8,741 bases of DNA from Betaproteobacteria bacterium HGW-Betaproteobacteria-20 (GTDB lineage Bacteria; Pseudomonadota; Gammaproteobacteria; Burkholderiales; Methylophilaceae). How positions within the stretch are numbered: position 1 is the first letter of the stretch; each line of letters starts with the position of its first letter. The translations under genes were made by a program, and so were the position numbers. The notes beneath the pieces are model-generated. The model saw only the letters and a list, made by a program, of their open reading frames with translations. It was not told the DNA's origin and did no database searches. This document shows positions 1-7,287 of the stretch, piece by piece. The stretch is taken from the NCBI GenBank assembly GCA_002842195.1, contig PHCL01000035.1, positions 1-8,741 on the forward strand, read 5' to 3'.

Positions 1-1007
1 TGCTCTTCATCAATGATGATCAGCTTTAAGTTTGGCAGTGGCGTAAAAACAGCAAGCCGTGTGCCAATAATAATTTTAGCCGCGCCGGATTGCGCTAATT
101 GCCAATGATGCAGGCGCTCACTTTCACTCAAATTGCTGTGTAAGCTAACCAGCGGATAATTTGGCAAGCGACTGCGAAAGCGTGCTTCCAGCTGCGGTGT
201 TAAATTAATTTCTGGCACTAATACCAACACTTGCGCACCGTTTGTTTTTAAATCAGTATGTTGCAGAACATATTGCATTAAGCGAATGTAAACCTCGGTT
301 TTTCCACTGCCAGTTATGCCATGTAACAGCCAAGCTTTAAAGACTTGCGTATCTTGCGTAATGCGCTCAACCGCCAGCATTTGCTCATCGTTAAGTTGCG
401 GTTCAATAGCCGGTGGCATTTCCAGTGTTTTGATAGATGCTTGCACTTGTCGGCTAATCGCCCAGCCATCCGTCACCAGTTGCTTTACAATTTTACGTGC
501 ACTGCTCGAAATTTCGTCCAAATCTGTTTCTGTCAGTAAGTCATGTGCTTGCAAAGCCTCAAGTATGCGGCGCACGACCAATTGTCTTTTAGAAATTTGC
601 TCAATATCAATTGTTCGGCCTAAATCAGTCAAACCATAAGCATATTGTTTGCGTGAGACCGCAGGTGCAATTTGCCGTAATCGCGCAGGTAAGGCTGACA
701 ACAGCGCCTGGCCGAACGGATATTGATAATAGTCAGCGCTAAATTTGATTAAGCCGAGTGTTTCGCTATCAATTGGCAGTTCATCGGTAAACACTTGCGT
801 AACTGGTTTTAATTTTTCAATCGGAAAATCGCTAGTATCCGCCATGCCTACCACGATGCCAATTTGGCTGCGACGGCCAAACGGAACCAATACTCGATGG
901 CCTATTTGCACGCGCTGTCCGGCTCGGGTGACTGCTTCATCGCTTAAATAGTCAAACAGGCGATCTAGCGGCACATCCAAGGCGATTTTTAAAATAGATT
1001 TAGGCAA
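1..1007 (-). CDS. priA: PriA, primosomal replication restart helicase (5' part; runs off left edge)
   Basis: PriA is a 3'-to-5' superfamily 2 DNA helicase that recognises stalled or collapsed forks and starts reloading of the replicative helicase. The first 335 codons are visible. An N-terminal fork-binding region (about residues 7-105) includes LDVPLDRLFDYL near the start and the RVLVPFGRRSQIGIVVG stretch at 38-54. A winged-helix/linker region follows, then the helicase core with Walker A GITGSGKT at 230-237, LVPEINLTPQ at 263-272 and the Walker B/DEAH-type box beginning IIIDEE at 330-335, exactly where the window ends. The zinc-binding cysteines and second helicase lobe lie outside. No in-frame ATG or GTG occurs between the upstream stop and the conserved N-terminus, so TTG at 1007-1005 is the most likely start. 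No clear Shine-Dalgarno precedes it. The family call is firm and the exact start is inferred. Confidence 0.95.
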   Translation of the reverse strand, partial: MPKSILKIALDVPLDRLFDYLSDEAVTRAGQRVQIGHRVLVPFGRRSQIGIVVGMADTSDFPIEKLKPVTQVFTDELPIDSETLGLIKFSADYYQYPFGQALLSALPARLRQIAPAVSRKQYAYGLTDLGRTIDIEQISKRQLVVRRILEALQAHDLLTETDLDEISSSARKIVKQLVTDGWAISRQVQASIKTLEMPPAIEPQLNDEQMLAVERITQDTQVFKAWLLHGITGSGKTEVYIRLMQYVLQHTDLKTNGAQVLVLVPEINLTPQLEARFRSRLPNYPLVSLHSNLSESERLHHWQLAQSGAAKIIIGTRLAVFTPLPNLKLIIIDEE

Positions 1008-1128
1008 GATAGTGAATTGATTATCAACTGAATTAAAGAAACAAAGAATTACAAAAAACAACTGGCTAGTAGGTTAAAATACCACTCTTAAATTATTTTA
1101 CTTATATTTTCTTGAGCGCAAATTTGTT
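1008..1128. promoter_or_regulatory. Divergent priA/argS intergenic region
   Basis: This 121-bp AT-rich gap separates two divergently transcribed genes and must hold promoters for both. A TAAAAT hexamer at 1075-1080 could be a -10 box for argS, leaving a leader of about 40 bases, but no convincing -35 lies 16-18 bp upstream. On the other strand several AT-rich hexamers could serve priA and none stands out. No operator palindrome or T-box-like leader is visible. Confidence 0.3.
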
Positions 1129-2802
1129 TTGAAAGCACATCTTACCCAATTACTGGCATCTGCCGCAAAAACGATTGCGCCTGATAGCGTAGAACTCAAT
1201 ATTTTACTTGAACGCCCAAAATCTGCTGAGCATGGTGATTTTGCCACAAACCTGGCTTTGGTATTGGCTAAACCACTCAAGCAAAACCCTCGCACTATTG
1301 CCGCACAGATTATTGCAGCGTTGCCTGCCAGTCACTATATCGCTAAAACTGAAATCGCTGGCGCGGGCTTTATTAATTTCTTCCTAAACGCACAATCGCA
1401 ACAAGCAGTAGTGAAAGATATTTTAACCACCGGAACGCAGTTTGGGCGCAATAACCTCGGTCAGGATTTAAATGGGAAAGCTCAAAAAATACAAGTCGAA
1501 TTTGTATCTGCCAATCCAACCGGCCCGCTACATGTCGGGCATGGGCGTGGTGCGGCAGTGGGTGACTGCTTGGCACGTTTATTAGATGCCAATGGCTGGG
1601 ATGTAACACGTGAGTTCTATTACAACGATGCGGGCGCACAAATTGATAACCTGACTATTTCTGTGCTGGCTCGATGCAAAGGCATCTCGACTGAACATGA
1701 AAGTTTTCCTGAAAATGGTTATCGTGGCGAGTACATCAACGATATTGCTGCCGCCTATTTAACTAAACAGACGGTAATCGCGGATGATATTGAGGTCACT
1801 GCCAGTGGCGATATTAACAATTTAGATTCGATACGCACTTTCAGTGTAGCTTATCTGCGTCATGAGCAGGATCTAGACTTAAAAGCTTTTCAAATTAAAT
1901 TTGATGTGTTTTCCCTCGAAAGTGCACTTTATACGACAGGAAAAGTTGAAGAAACTGTGCAGGCGTTGATTAAAAGTGGTCACACTTATGAAGAAAATGA
2001 CGCTTTGTGGCTAAAAACTACCGATTTTGGCGATGACAAAGATCGTGTAATGCGTAAAACGGATGGTGGCTATACTTATTTTGTGCCGGATGTGGCGTAC
2101 CATGCCGATAAATGGAATCGTGGATTTACGCGTGTCATTAACGAACAGGGCGCCGACCACCACAGCACCATCACTAGAGTCCGCGCAGGTTTGCAGGCAT
2201 TAAATATAGGCATTCCAAAGGGCTGGCCTGATTACGTATTGCATCAAATGGTGACCGTAATGCGTGGCGGTGAAGAAGTTAAACTCTCTAAACGTGCCGG
2301 CAGCTATGTAACGCTACGCGATTTGATTGAAGAAGTAGGCTGCGATGCGACCAGATATTTTTTAGCCGCACGTCGTTCAGATTCACAATTGATATTTGAT
2401 ATTGATTTAGCCCGCGCGCAAACTAACGACAACCCTGTGTATTATATTCAGTACGCACATGCGCGGATTTGCAGTGTTCTTAATCAATGGAACGGCGATA
2501 AAGCCAGTTTAGAAAATGCCGATTTAAGCCCGCTTAACAATGCACACGAAACCGCACTGATGCAGCGTTTGAGTACCTACCCGGAAGTTGTTGAAAATGC
2601 CGCTACTGAACTGGCACCGCATACTATTGCTAACTACTTAAAAGAGTTGGCCAGTGATTTGCACAGCTATTACAATGAATATAAATTTTTAATTGATGAC
2701 GAAGCCGTTAAAATAGCGCGCTTATGTTTAATCAGCGCCACACAGCAAGTATTAAAAAATGGCTTAGATTTACTCGGTGTCAGCGCACCGGATAAGATGT
2801 AG
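1129..2802 (+). CDS. argS: Arginyl-tRNA synthetase
   Basis: A class I aminoacyl-tRNA synthetase that attaches arginine to tRNA-Arg in the cytoplasm (ATP + Arg + tRNA to Arg-tRNA + AMP + PPi). The 557-residue protein has the normal length and order: an N-terminal Add-1 domain (about 1-90), the catalytic Rossmann core with [15 protein letters not shown] (HIGH signature H135-V-G-H138), the KMSKS-loop equivalent KLSKR at 385-389, and the C-terminal DALR anticodon-binding domain (about 440-557) ending in the typical [10 protein letters not shown]. The start is TTG at 1129. No in-frame ATG lies upstream before the conserved [11 protein letters not shown]-terminus, and there is no obvious Shine-Dalgarno. 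The SPOR-protein gene follows 24 bp downstream on the same strand, so the two are probably co-transcribed. Nothing is missing or broken. Confidence 0.97.
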   Translation: MKAHLTQLLASAAKTIAPDSVELNILLERPKSAEHGDFATNLALVLAKPLKQNPRTIAAQIIAALPASHYIAKTEIAGAGFINFFLNAQSQQAVVKDILTTGTQFGRNNLGQDLNGKAQKIQVEFVSANPTGPLHVGHGRGAAVGDCLARLLDANGWDVTREFYYNDAGAQIDNLTISVLARCKGISTEHESFPENGYRGEYINDIAAAYLTKQTVIADDIEVTASGDINNLDSIRTFSVAYLRHEQDLDLKAFQIKFDVFSLESALYTTGKVEETVQALIKSGHTYEENDALWLKTTDFGDDKDRVMRKTDGGYTYFVPDVAYHADKWNRGFTRVINEQGADHHSTITRVRAGLQALNIGIPKGWPDYVLHQMVTVMRGGEEVKLSKRAGSYVTLRDLIEEVGCDATRYFLAARRSDSQLIFDIDLARAQTNDNPVYYIQYAHARICSVLNQWNGDKASLENADLSPLNNAHETALMQRLSTYPEVVENAATELAPHTIANYLKELASDLHSYYNEYKFLIDDEAVKIARLCLISATQQVLKNGLDLLGVSAPDKM

Positions 2803-2826
2803 CAAACATTGGAATAAAGGTTATTT

Positions 2827-3468
2827 ATGAGCAGAGATTACAAACCAAACCCTGAAAAATCAAGAGCCGCCAAGAAAGGTAGTCCATTTTTAACTGGCTT
2901 ACTGATTGGCATTTTATTGGGCGTAGCCGCATCGCTAAGCGTGGTCATGTACATTAAAGGCGATAACAGCCCATTTACCTTTCCAAATAGCAAAGAGTCA
3001 ACCAGACCTTTGGCGGATAAAATCAAGGAAAAATCTAAAGCAGATGCCGAAAAAGCTGCTACCAATGCAGCAGCATTACCTGATGCCGAGAATACAGGTA
3101 CTGATGATGCTCAGGACAAAACACGCTTTGATTTTTATACGATTTTGCCAGGCAGTGAGAGCAAAGTAAGCAAGGAAGAAGAAAAGCAGATTAAAGAAAG
3201 TGAGCAACAACCTGTCGTTCAAAAAAGTTATTTTTTGCAAGTGGGCGCGTTTCACACCGAAGAAGAAGCTGATAATTTAAAAGCGAAGCTTGCTTTGCAG
3301 GGTTTTGAAGCGGTCGTGCAAACGGCTACCATTCCTGACAAAGGCATTTGGCATCGTGTGCGGGTTGGCCCGTTAACTGATTTAGACCAAATCAACAAAA
3401 CAAAAAGCGAACTGGTCACTAACGGCTTTAATGCAGATTTAATTAAAGTTAATAATGAAAACCAATAG
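2827..3468 (+). CDS. SPOR-domain inner-membrane protein (FtsN-like cell division protein)
   Basis: A 213-residue bitopic membrane protein. A basic cytoplasmic tail (about 1-18) precedes a single transmembrane helix (about 21-43, PFLTGLLIGILLGVAASLSVV). A charged, low-complexity periplasmic linker rich in Ala, Glu and Lys (about 55-130) contains FDFYTILP at 101-108, a short motif common in FtsN-like proteins. A C-terminal SPOR domain (about 134-208) includes SYFLQVGAF and WHRVRVGPL. SPOR domains bind denuded glycan strands at the division septum, so the inferred role is septal localisation or activation of divisome peptidoglycan synthesis. AAAGG at 2816-2820 lies six bases before the ATG, a good ribosome binding site. 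The gene follows argS closely and precedes dsbA. Whether it is the essential FtsN or another SPOR protein cannot be decided from sequence alone, so no symbol is given. Confidence 0.9.
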   Translation: MSRDYKPNPEKSRAAKKGSPFLTGLLIGILLGVAASLSVVMYIKGDNSPFTFPNSKESTRPLADKIKEKSKADAEKAATNAAALPDAENTGTDDAQDKTRFDFYTILPGSESKVSKEEEKQIKESEQQPVVQKSYFLQVGAFHTEEEADNLKAKLALQGFEAVVQTATIPDKGIWHRVRVGPLTDLDQINKTKSELVTNGFNADLIKVNNENQ

Positions 3469-3531
3469 CGGGATAATTTTTTATAAGAACTGTCAGCCAA
3501 AGTCAATGTCTCACGTTTCTCAATTTGTCCG

Positions 3532-3560
3532 GTTCATATCAATTCACGTTCATATCAATT
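3532..3560. repeat. Tandem 13-bp direct repeat upstream of dsbA
   Basis: GTTCATATCAATT occurs perfectly at 3532-3544 and 3548-3560, a 16-bp period with a 3-bp spacer (CAC). It lies 29 bp before the dsbA start, between the SPOR gene and dsbA. It may be a paired site for a DNA-binding regulator or simply a small tandem duplication. Function is not known. Confidence 0.75.
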
Positions 3561-3589
3561 AACTACAAAAAATTTAAGGATTATTTAAG

Positions 3590-4240
3590 ATGAAGAAATT
3601 ACTCGGTGCTTTACTATTATTAGCCTCATTTAATGTGCTGGCGGCAGACCCACAACTCGGCAAGGATTTTGATAAAACATTACAAACGATTCCAACCGAT
3701 ACGCCTGATAAAATTGAAGTGACTGAGATTTTTTGGTACGGCTGCATTCACTGCTATCACATGGAACCGGTGATTGATGCATGGGTTAAAAAATTACCCG
3801 CTGATGTTGTATTCAAACGTTTACCAGGCTTGCCTAACCCTTCATGGGCGCCTATGGCAAAAGCTTTTTACGCCATGGAAGATTTGAAATTATCAGCTAA
3901 ATTGCACACCGCTTTGTTTGATGCTGTGCATAAAGATAAAACGCTTAACCCGACGGATGAAGCCGCAGCTATTGCCTGGATGACCAAAAAAAGTGGCCTG
4001 GATAAAAGCAAAGTAGAAGCTGCGTTCAAATCATTCTCTATGAACAATAATTTAAACCGCGCCGCACAAACTTTCAAAGCATCTGGCGCAACCGGTGTGC
4101 CCAGCTTAATTATTGATGGTCAATTTATTACTTCAAGCACCATGGCTGGTGGTAACGGGCAGGCCTTGAAAGTTACCGATTATATTATTGGCAACCTGCG
4201 TGCAGATAAAGCCAAGGCGGCAACACCGTCAAAAAAGTAG
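3590..4240 (+). CDS. dsbA: Periplasmic thiol:disulfide interchange protein DsbA
   Basis: This oxidase introduces disulfides into secreted proteins in the periplasm and is normally re-oxidised by membrane DsbB. The 216-residue precursor begins with a Sec signal peptide (MKKLLGALLLLASFNVLA, cleavage probably after A18 or A19). The thioredoxin fold carries FWYGCIHC with active-site cysteines C52 and C55, the helical insertion domain (about 85-160), and the cis-proline loop GVPS with Val170-Pro171. Length and order fit DsbA. The dipeptide between the cysteines is Ile-His rather than the Pro-His of E. coli, close to the Val-His seen in some betaproteobacterial DsbAs. AAGGA at 3576-3580 sits nine bases before the ATG. 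Translation ends with tandem TAG TAG. It follows the SPOR gene by 121 bp and could be read through from argS or have its own promoter. Confidence 0.95.
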   Translation: MKKLLGALLLLASFNVLAADPQLGKDFDKTLQTIPTDTPDKIEVTEIFWYGCIHCYHMEPVIDAWVKKLPADVVFKRLPGLPNPSWAPMAKAFYAMEDLKLSAKLHTALFDAVHKDKTLNPTDEAAAIAWMTKKSGLDKSKVEAAFKSFSMNNNLNRAAQTFKASGATGVPSLIIDGQFITSSTMAGGNGQALKVTDYIIGNLRADKAKAATPSKK

Positions 4241-4327
4241 TAGAGGAAAAAAACTGGTTTAAAGACTTTTATAGAAAGATTTTTAATTGGTGATTTTTAC
4301 AAGATAACCGTAAATGCTGTCGGCTTT

Positions 4328-4368
4328 AAAAAAGCCCGTTTCTACCTCTTGGTATAAACGGGCTTTTT
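4328..4368. terminator. Strong intrinsic terminator after dsbA (possibly bidirectional)
   Basis: A near-perfect 18-bp inverted repeat pairs 4329-4346 with 4351-4368 around a TCTT loop, with one C/T mismatch (4342/4355). The GC-rich core is GCCCG/CGGGC. It is flanked by an A-run on the left and a T-run on the right, the hallmark of a rho-independent terminator that can work in both directions. It closes the argS-SPOR-dsbA group and separates it from the SDR gene. Confidence 0.9.
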
Positions 4369-4373
4369 GCTTC

Positions 4374-4379
4374 TATAAT
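4374..4379 (+). promoter_or_regulatory. Probable -10 box for the SDR gene
   Basis: A perfect TATAAT lies just beyond the dsbA terminator and 47 bp before the SDR start. The nearest -35-like hexamer is TTGGTA at 4349-4354, but its 19-bp spacing is long and it falls inside the terminator stem. Since the terminator should block read-through, an independent promoter here is expected. Confidence 0.4.
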
Positions 4380-4426
4380 GTTTTGTCGAGCTAATTATAT
4401 TTGGCTAATTTCTTAAGGTCTCACAC

Positions 4427-5230
4427 ATGAAAGTTTTTATTACGGGCGCATCCAGCGGCATCGGCGAAGCGCTGGCGATAGAATATGCAAAACGTTATAA
4501 AAATACAGATTCCGCCATAGGATTGATAGCCAGACGTAGTGAGCACTTACAAAAATTGCAATCTACGCTACAAACTACTTACAAAATTAAATGTGCTATC
4601 TACCCGTTAGATGTTCGTGATAATGCCGCGTTAGCCGCCGCAGCGGCAGACTTCATGCAGCAGCACGGCACGCCCAATGTAGTAGTTGCCTGTGCGGGCG
4701 TGAGTCGTGGCACACTAACCGAACATGTCGAAGACATCGCCGCGTTTCAGGCGATTATGGATATTAACGTGATGGGCTTAGTGCATACTTTTCAACCGTT
4801 TATTGCGGCTATGAGGCGGGCTGTACAAAATGGCGAAGTTGCGCAATTGGTCGGCATCGCCAGCGTGGCAGGCATCCGTGGCTTGCCCGGTGCAGGTGCT
4901 TATAGCGCCAGTAAAGCCGCCGCCATTAGTTATTTAGAAAGCTTACGCGTAGAAATGGCACGGGATAACATTACCGTGACCACAATAGCACCAGGCTATA
5001 TCCGCACGCCAATGACGGACGTTAATCATTATAAAATGCCGTTCCTGATGAATGCCGATGTTGCCGCGACCAAATTTGTAAATGCCATTGAACATAAACG
5101 CCGCTTTGTGGTGATTCCCTGGCAAATGGGCTGGGTAGCAAGATTTATGCGCTTTGTACCGCCCATATTGTGGGATTTTGCCATGAAAAAAGCGCCTCAA
5201 AAATCACGCGCTAATTGGGACTGGCTGTAG
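4427..5230 (+). CDS. Short-chain dehydrogenase/reductase (SDR), substrate unknown
   Basis: A 267-residue NAD(P)-dependent oxidoreductase of the classical SDR type. The cofactor loop TGASSGIG is at residues 6-13. Arg36-Arg37 after the second beta strand suggest NADPH. The usual NNAG motif reads ACAG (88-91). The catalytic set is complete: Asn114 (MDINVMG), Ser146 (GIASVAG), Tyr159 and Lys163 (YSASK), followed by the PG motif at 189-190. The C-terminal 40 residues (WVARFMRFVPPILWDFAMKK) are hydrophobic with scattered basic residues and could lie on a membrane, as in some lipid- or acyl-acting SDRs. AAGG at 4415-4418 is eight bases before the ATG. It stands alone between the dsbA terminator and a convergent ettA. 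The substrate cannot be told from sequence. Confidence 0.9.
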   Translation: MKVFITGASSGIGEALAIEYAKRYKNTDSAIGLIARRSEHLQKLQSTLQTTYKIKCAIYPLDVRDNAALAAAAADFMQQHGTPNVVVACAGVSRGTLTEHVEDIAAFQAIMDINVMGLVHTFQPFIAAMRRAVQNGEVAQLVGIASVAGIRGLPGAGAYSASKAAAISYLESLRVEMARDNITVTTIAPGYIRTPMTDVNHYKMPFLMNADVAATKFVNAIEHKRRFVVIPWQMGWVARFMRFVPPILWDFAMKKAPQKSRANWDWL

Positions 5231-5242
5231 TTAACCACCAAA

Positions 5243-5273
5243 CCTTGATTACGCTACGCTCCATCAAGGCTAC
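5243..5273 (-). repeat. REP-like palindrome with GTAG head (copy 1)
   Basis: Read on the minus strand, a GTAG tetranucleotide is followed by CCTTGAT, a 13-base loop GGAGCGTAGCGTA, and ATCAAGG. The arms (CCTTGAT 5243-5249, ATCAAGG 5263-5269) pair perfectly. GTAG followed by a palindrome is the form described for REP elements mobilised by REP-associated tyrosine transposases (RAYTs). It lies 12 bp after the SDR stop and could also protect or end that transcript. Copy number in the genome cannot be seen from here. Confidence 0.55.
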
Positions 5274-5306
5274 ACTTACTAATTAATAGTTGTAGTAACC
5301 ACAACC

Positions 5307-5338
5307 CCTTGATTGCATTAGTGTTGTATCAAGGCTAG
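5307..5338 (-). repeat. REP-like palindrome (copy 2, degenerate head)
   Basis: The same 7-bp arms as copy 1 (CCTTGAT 5307-5313, ATCAAGG 5328-5334), 64-65 bp away in the same orientation. The 14-base loop is unrelated and the head is CTAG instead of GTAG. A small further inverted repeat, GTTGT/ACAAC (5289-5293 and 5301-5305), lies between the copies. It appears to be a decayed partner of copy 1. Confidence 0.45.
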
Positions 5339-5340
5339 CT

Positions 5341-5400
5341 TTAACGGGTAATCGGCTTATATCTAATACGTTTCGGTTTAGCGCCTTTGTCGCCGAACTT
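5341..5400 (-). pseudogene. Relic of an ettA 3' end
   Basis: On the minus strand, codons ending at the TAA at 5343-5341 read [20 protein letters not shown]. This nearly matches the EttA tail encoded 145 bp away, [21 protein letters not shown] 31-bp core is identical in DNA (5357-5387 and 5502-5532), while flanking codons differ yet encode similar residues and a different stop codon (TAA here, TAG in the intact gene). Upstream of the matching stretch the frame soon meets a stop and resemblance ends at a stem-loop. It has no start or body, so it is a remnant and not a gene. Confidence 0.75.
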
Positions 5401-5430
5401 GCCACAAGTTTTTGTGGCTTAGTTTCGGCG
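5391..5430. other. Long two-part stem-loop
   Basis: The outer arms CGCCGAA (5391-5397) and TTCGGCG (5424-5430) and inner arms GCCACAA (5401-5407) and TTGTGGC (5412-5418) form a nested hairpin with a GTTT loop and a small internal loop. No T-run follows on either strand, so it is not a classic intrinsic terminator. It sits at the point where the ettA relic stops resembling ettA. Confidence 0.65.
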
Positions 5431-5485
5431 GGCATGACCTTTACGGTTACAGAAGGCTAAGGTATAAAATGCTTAAATCGGTCAA

Positions 5486-7150
5486 CTATCGCGCAATTGG
5501 TTTATATCTAATACGTTTCGGTTTAGCGCCTTCTTCACCCAGACGTTTACGTTTGTCCGCTTCATATTCCTGATAATTGCCGTTAAAGAACGTCCATTGC
5601 GAATCGCCTTCAGCCGCCAGTATATGCGTGGCGATGCGGTCTAGGAACCAGCGGTCATGTGAAATCACCAGTACGCAACCAGCAAACTCCAGCAGCGCGT
5701 CTTCCAGCGCGCGCAAAGTCTCAATGTCCAGATCATTGGACGGTTCATCCAGCAGCAAGACATTACCGCCGGAAATCAGCGTTTTAGCTAAATGCAAGCG
5801 TCCACGTTCGCCGCCTGAAAGTTGGCCGACAATTTTTTGTTGGTCACCACCTTTGAAATTAAATCTGCCAATATAAGCACGAGAAGGGGTTTCGTAACGG
5901 CCAACGGTAAGAATATCCGAGCCACCCGATATTTCATCAAACACGGTTTTATCATTGCTCAATACATCACGGCTTTGGTCAACATAAGCGAGTTTAACCG
6001 TTTGGCCGATGTTAACCTCACCGCTGTCTGGCTGCTCTAATCCTGTAATCATTTTGAATAGTGTCGATTTACCCGCGCCGTTTGGGCCGATAATGCCGAC
6101 AATCGCGCCAGCTGGCACGCTAAAACTTAAGTTGTCCATGAGCAATCTATCTTTAAAGGCTTTGCTAACATGATTAAACTCAATCACCTGGTCGCCCAAA
6201 CGCTCACCAGCGGGAATAAAAATCTCCTGCGTTTCATTGCGTTTTTGATATTCGGCACTGGCGAGTTCTTCATAGCGCGCAATGCGTGATTTGCTTTTGG
6301 CTTGGCGTGCTTTCGGGTTTTGGCGCACCCATGCCAGCTCGGTATTCAATGCCTTACGGCGTGATGACTCCTGCGATTCTTCCAGTGCTAAACGTGCTTG
6401 TTTTTGATCCAACCAGCTTGAATAATTACCTTTCCATGGAATACCATGGCCGCGATCTAGCTCTAAAATCCACTCGGCTGCATTATCCAAGAAATAACGA
6501 TCATGCGTGACCGCCACTACCGTACCCGGGAAGCGCACTAAAAATTGTTCCAGCCACTCTACTGATTCTGCATCCAAATGGTTGGTGGGTTCATCCAGCA
6601 GCAACATATCAGGCTTGGACAGCAATAGCTTACACAAAGCTACACGGCGTTTTTCACCACCGGAAAGCGGGCCTATTTTTGCGTCCCAAGGCGGTAAACG
6701 CAGCGCATCAGCGGCAATTTCCAACTGTGTGCTTAAATCTGAGCCGCTCGCGGCAATCATGTTTTCCCACTTGGCTTGCTCTTCTGCCAGTTTGTCAAAA
6801 TCTGCATCAGGCTCGGCATACGCCGCATAAACCGCTTCTAAATTTGCTTGCGCCTGCATTACTTCACCCATGCCACTTTCAACCTCTTCACGCACGGTTT
6901 TTTCGGGGTCAAGCTGTGGTTCCTGCGGCAAATAACCAATGGATAAATTAGGTTGCCATTGCACTTCGCCTTCATATTCTTTATCTACACCCGCCATAAT
7001 ACGCAGCACGGTAGATTTACCCGAGCCGTTTAGCCCCAGCAAACCGATTTTTGCACCGGGAAAGAAAGATAATGAAATATCTTTAATAATGGTTTTTTTA
7101 GGCGGGACGATTTTGCTCACGCGGAGCATAGACATTACATATTGGGCCAT
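5486..7150 (-). CDS. ettA: Energy-dependent translational throttle protein EttA (ABC-F ATPase)
   Basis: EttA is a soluble twin-ABC protein that binds the ribosomal E site and gates the first steps of elongation according to ATP/ADP level. The 554-residue length is normal. ABC1 has Walker [10 protein letters not shown] (39-47), signature LSGGEKRR (162-169) and Walker [12 protein letters not shown] with catalytic Glu187. An arm insertion lies at about 95-140. The positively charged interdomain linker, about 245-320, carries [24 protein letters not shown]2 has Walker [10 protein letters not shown] (355-363), signature LSGGERGR (444-451) and Walker B with Glu469. The tail [14 protein letters not shown] is typical. 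The start [18 protein letters not shown] matches the family N-terminus, although no clear Shine-Dalgarno precedes it. It is convergent with the SDR gene and divergent from yaeQ. All ATPase residues are intact, so it should be active. Confidence 0.97.
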   Translation of the reverse strand: MAQYVMSMLRVSKIVPPKKTIIKDISLSFFPGAKIGLLGLNGSGKSTVLRIMAGVDKEYEGEVQWQPNLSIGYLPQEPQLDPEKTVREEVESGMGEVMQAQANLEAVYAAYAEPDADFDKLAEEQAKWENMIAASGSDLSTQLEIAADALRLPPWDAKIGPLSGGEKRRVALCKLLLSKPDMLLLDEPTNHLDAESVEWLEQFLVRFPGTVVAVTHDRYFLDNAAEWILELDRGHGIPWKGNYSSWLDQKQARLALEESQESSRRKALNTELAWVRQNPKARQAKSKSRIARYEELASAEYQKRNETQEIFIPAGERLGDQVIEFNHVSKAFKDRLLMDNLSFSVPAGAIVGIIGPNGAGKSTLFKMITGLEQPDSGEVNIGQTVKLAYVDQSRDVLSNDKTVFDEISGGSDILTVGRYETPSRAYIGRFNFKGGDQQKIVGQLSGGERGRLHLAKTLISGGNVLLLDEPSNDLDIETLRALEDALLEFAGCVLVISHDRWFLDRIATHILAAEGDSQWTFFNGNYQEYEADKRKRLGEEGAKPKRIRYKPIAR

Positions 7151-7251
7151 GATGATGCTTTACAAATTTGAAAGGTGAAAGCTTAACAGAAAGCAGGGCA
7201 GGCTTAAAGTTGCGAATGTAAGCACTGGAAATGTAATGCCGCAATGGCGAG

Positions 7252-7257
7252 TATAAT
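7252..7257 (+). promoter_or_regulatory. Probable -10 box for yaeQ
   Basis: A perfect TATAAT lies 30 bp before the yaeQ ATG. A transcript from it would start near 7264-7266, which places the GTG at 7258 outside the message and supports ATG 7288 as the start. No good -35 hexamer is seen at 16-18 bp upstream. Confidence 0.45.
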
Positions 7258-7287
7258 GTGGCTACTTTAACAAGACTGCAACTCACG

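Noticed and set aside
316..951. Plus-strand ORFs over the priA region, such as 316-639 and 745-951
   Set aside because: They are antisense shadows of priA, whose minus-strand frame shows clear helicase motifs. Their peptides are Ser/Cys-rich and match no family.
5283..5435. A 50-codon minus-strand ORF (ATG 5435, TAA 5283) crossing the relic and one REP-like palindrome
   Set aside because: It overlaps palindromes and the ettA relic in another frame, its only purine-rich stretch is two bases from the ATG, and the peptide resembles nothing I know.
5577..6951. Several plus-strand ORFs over ettA
   Set aside because: They are shadows of the intact EttA frame, with no ribosome binding sites or recognisable domains.
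7258..7287. Upstream GTG start for YaeQ
   Set aside because: The family N-terminus starts at MAIK (7288), and the GTG directly abuts a TATAAT box, so it would probably not be in the transcript.
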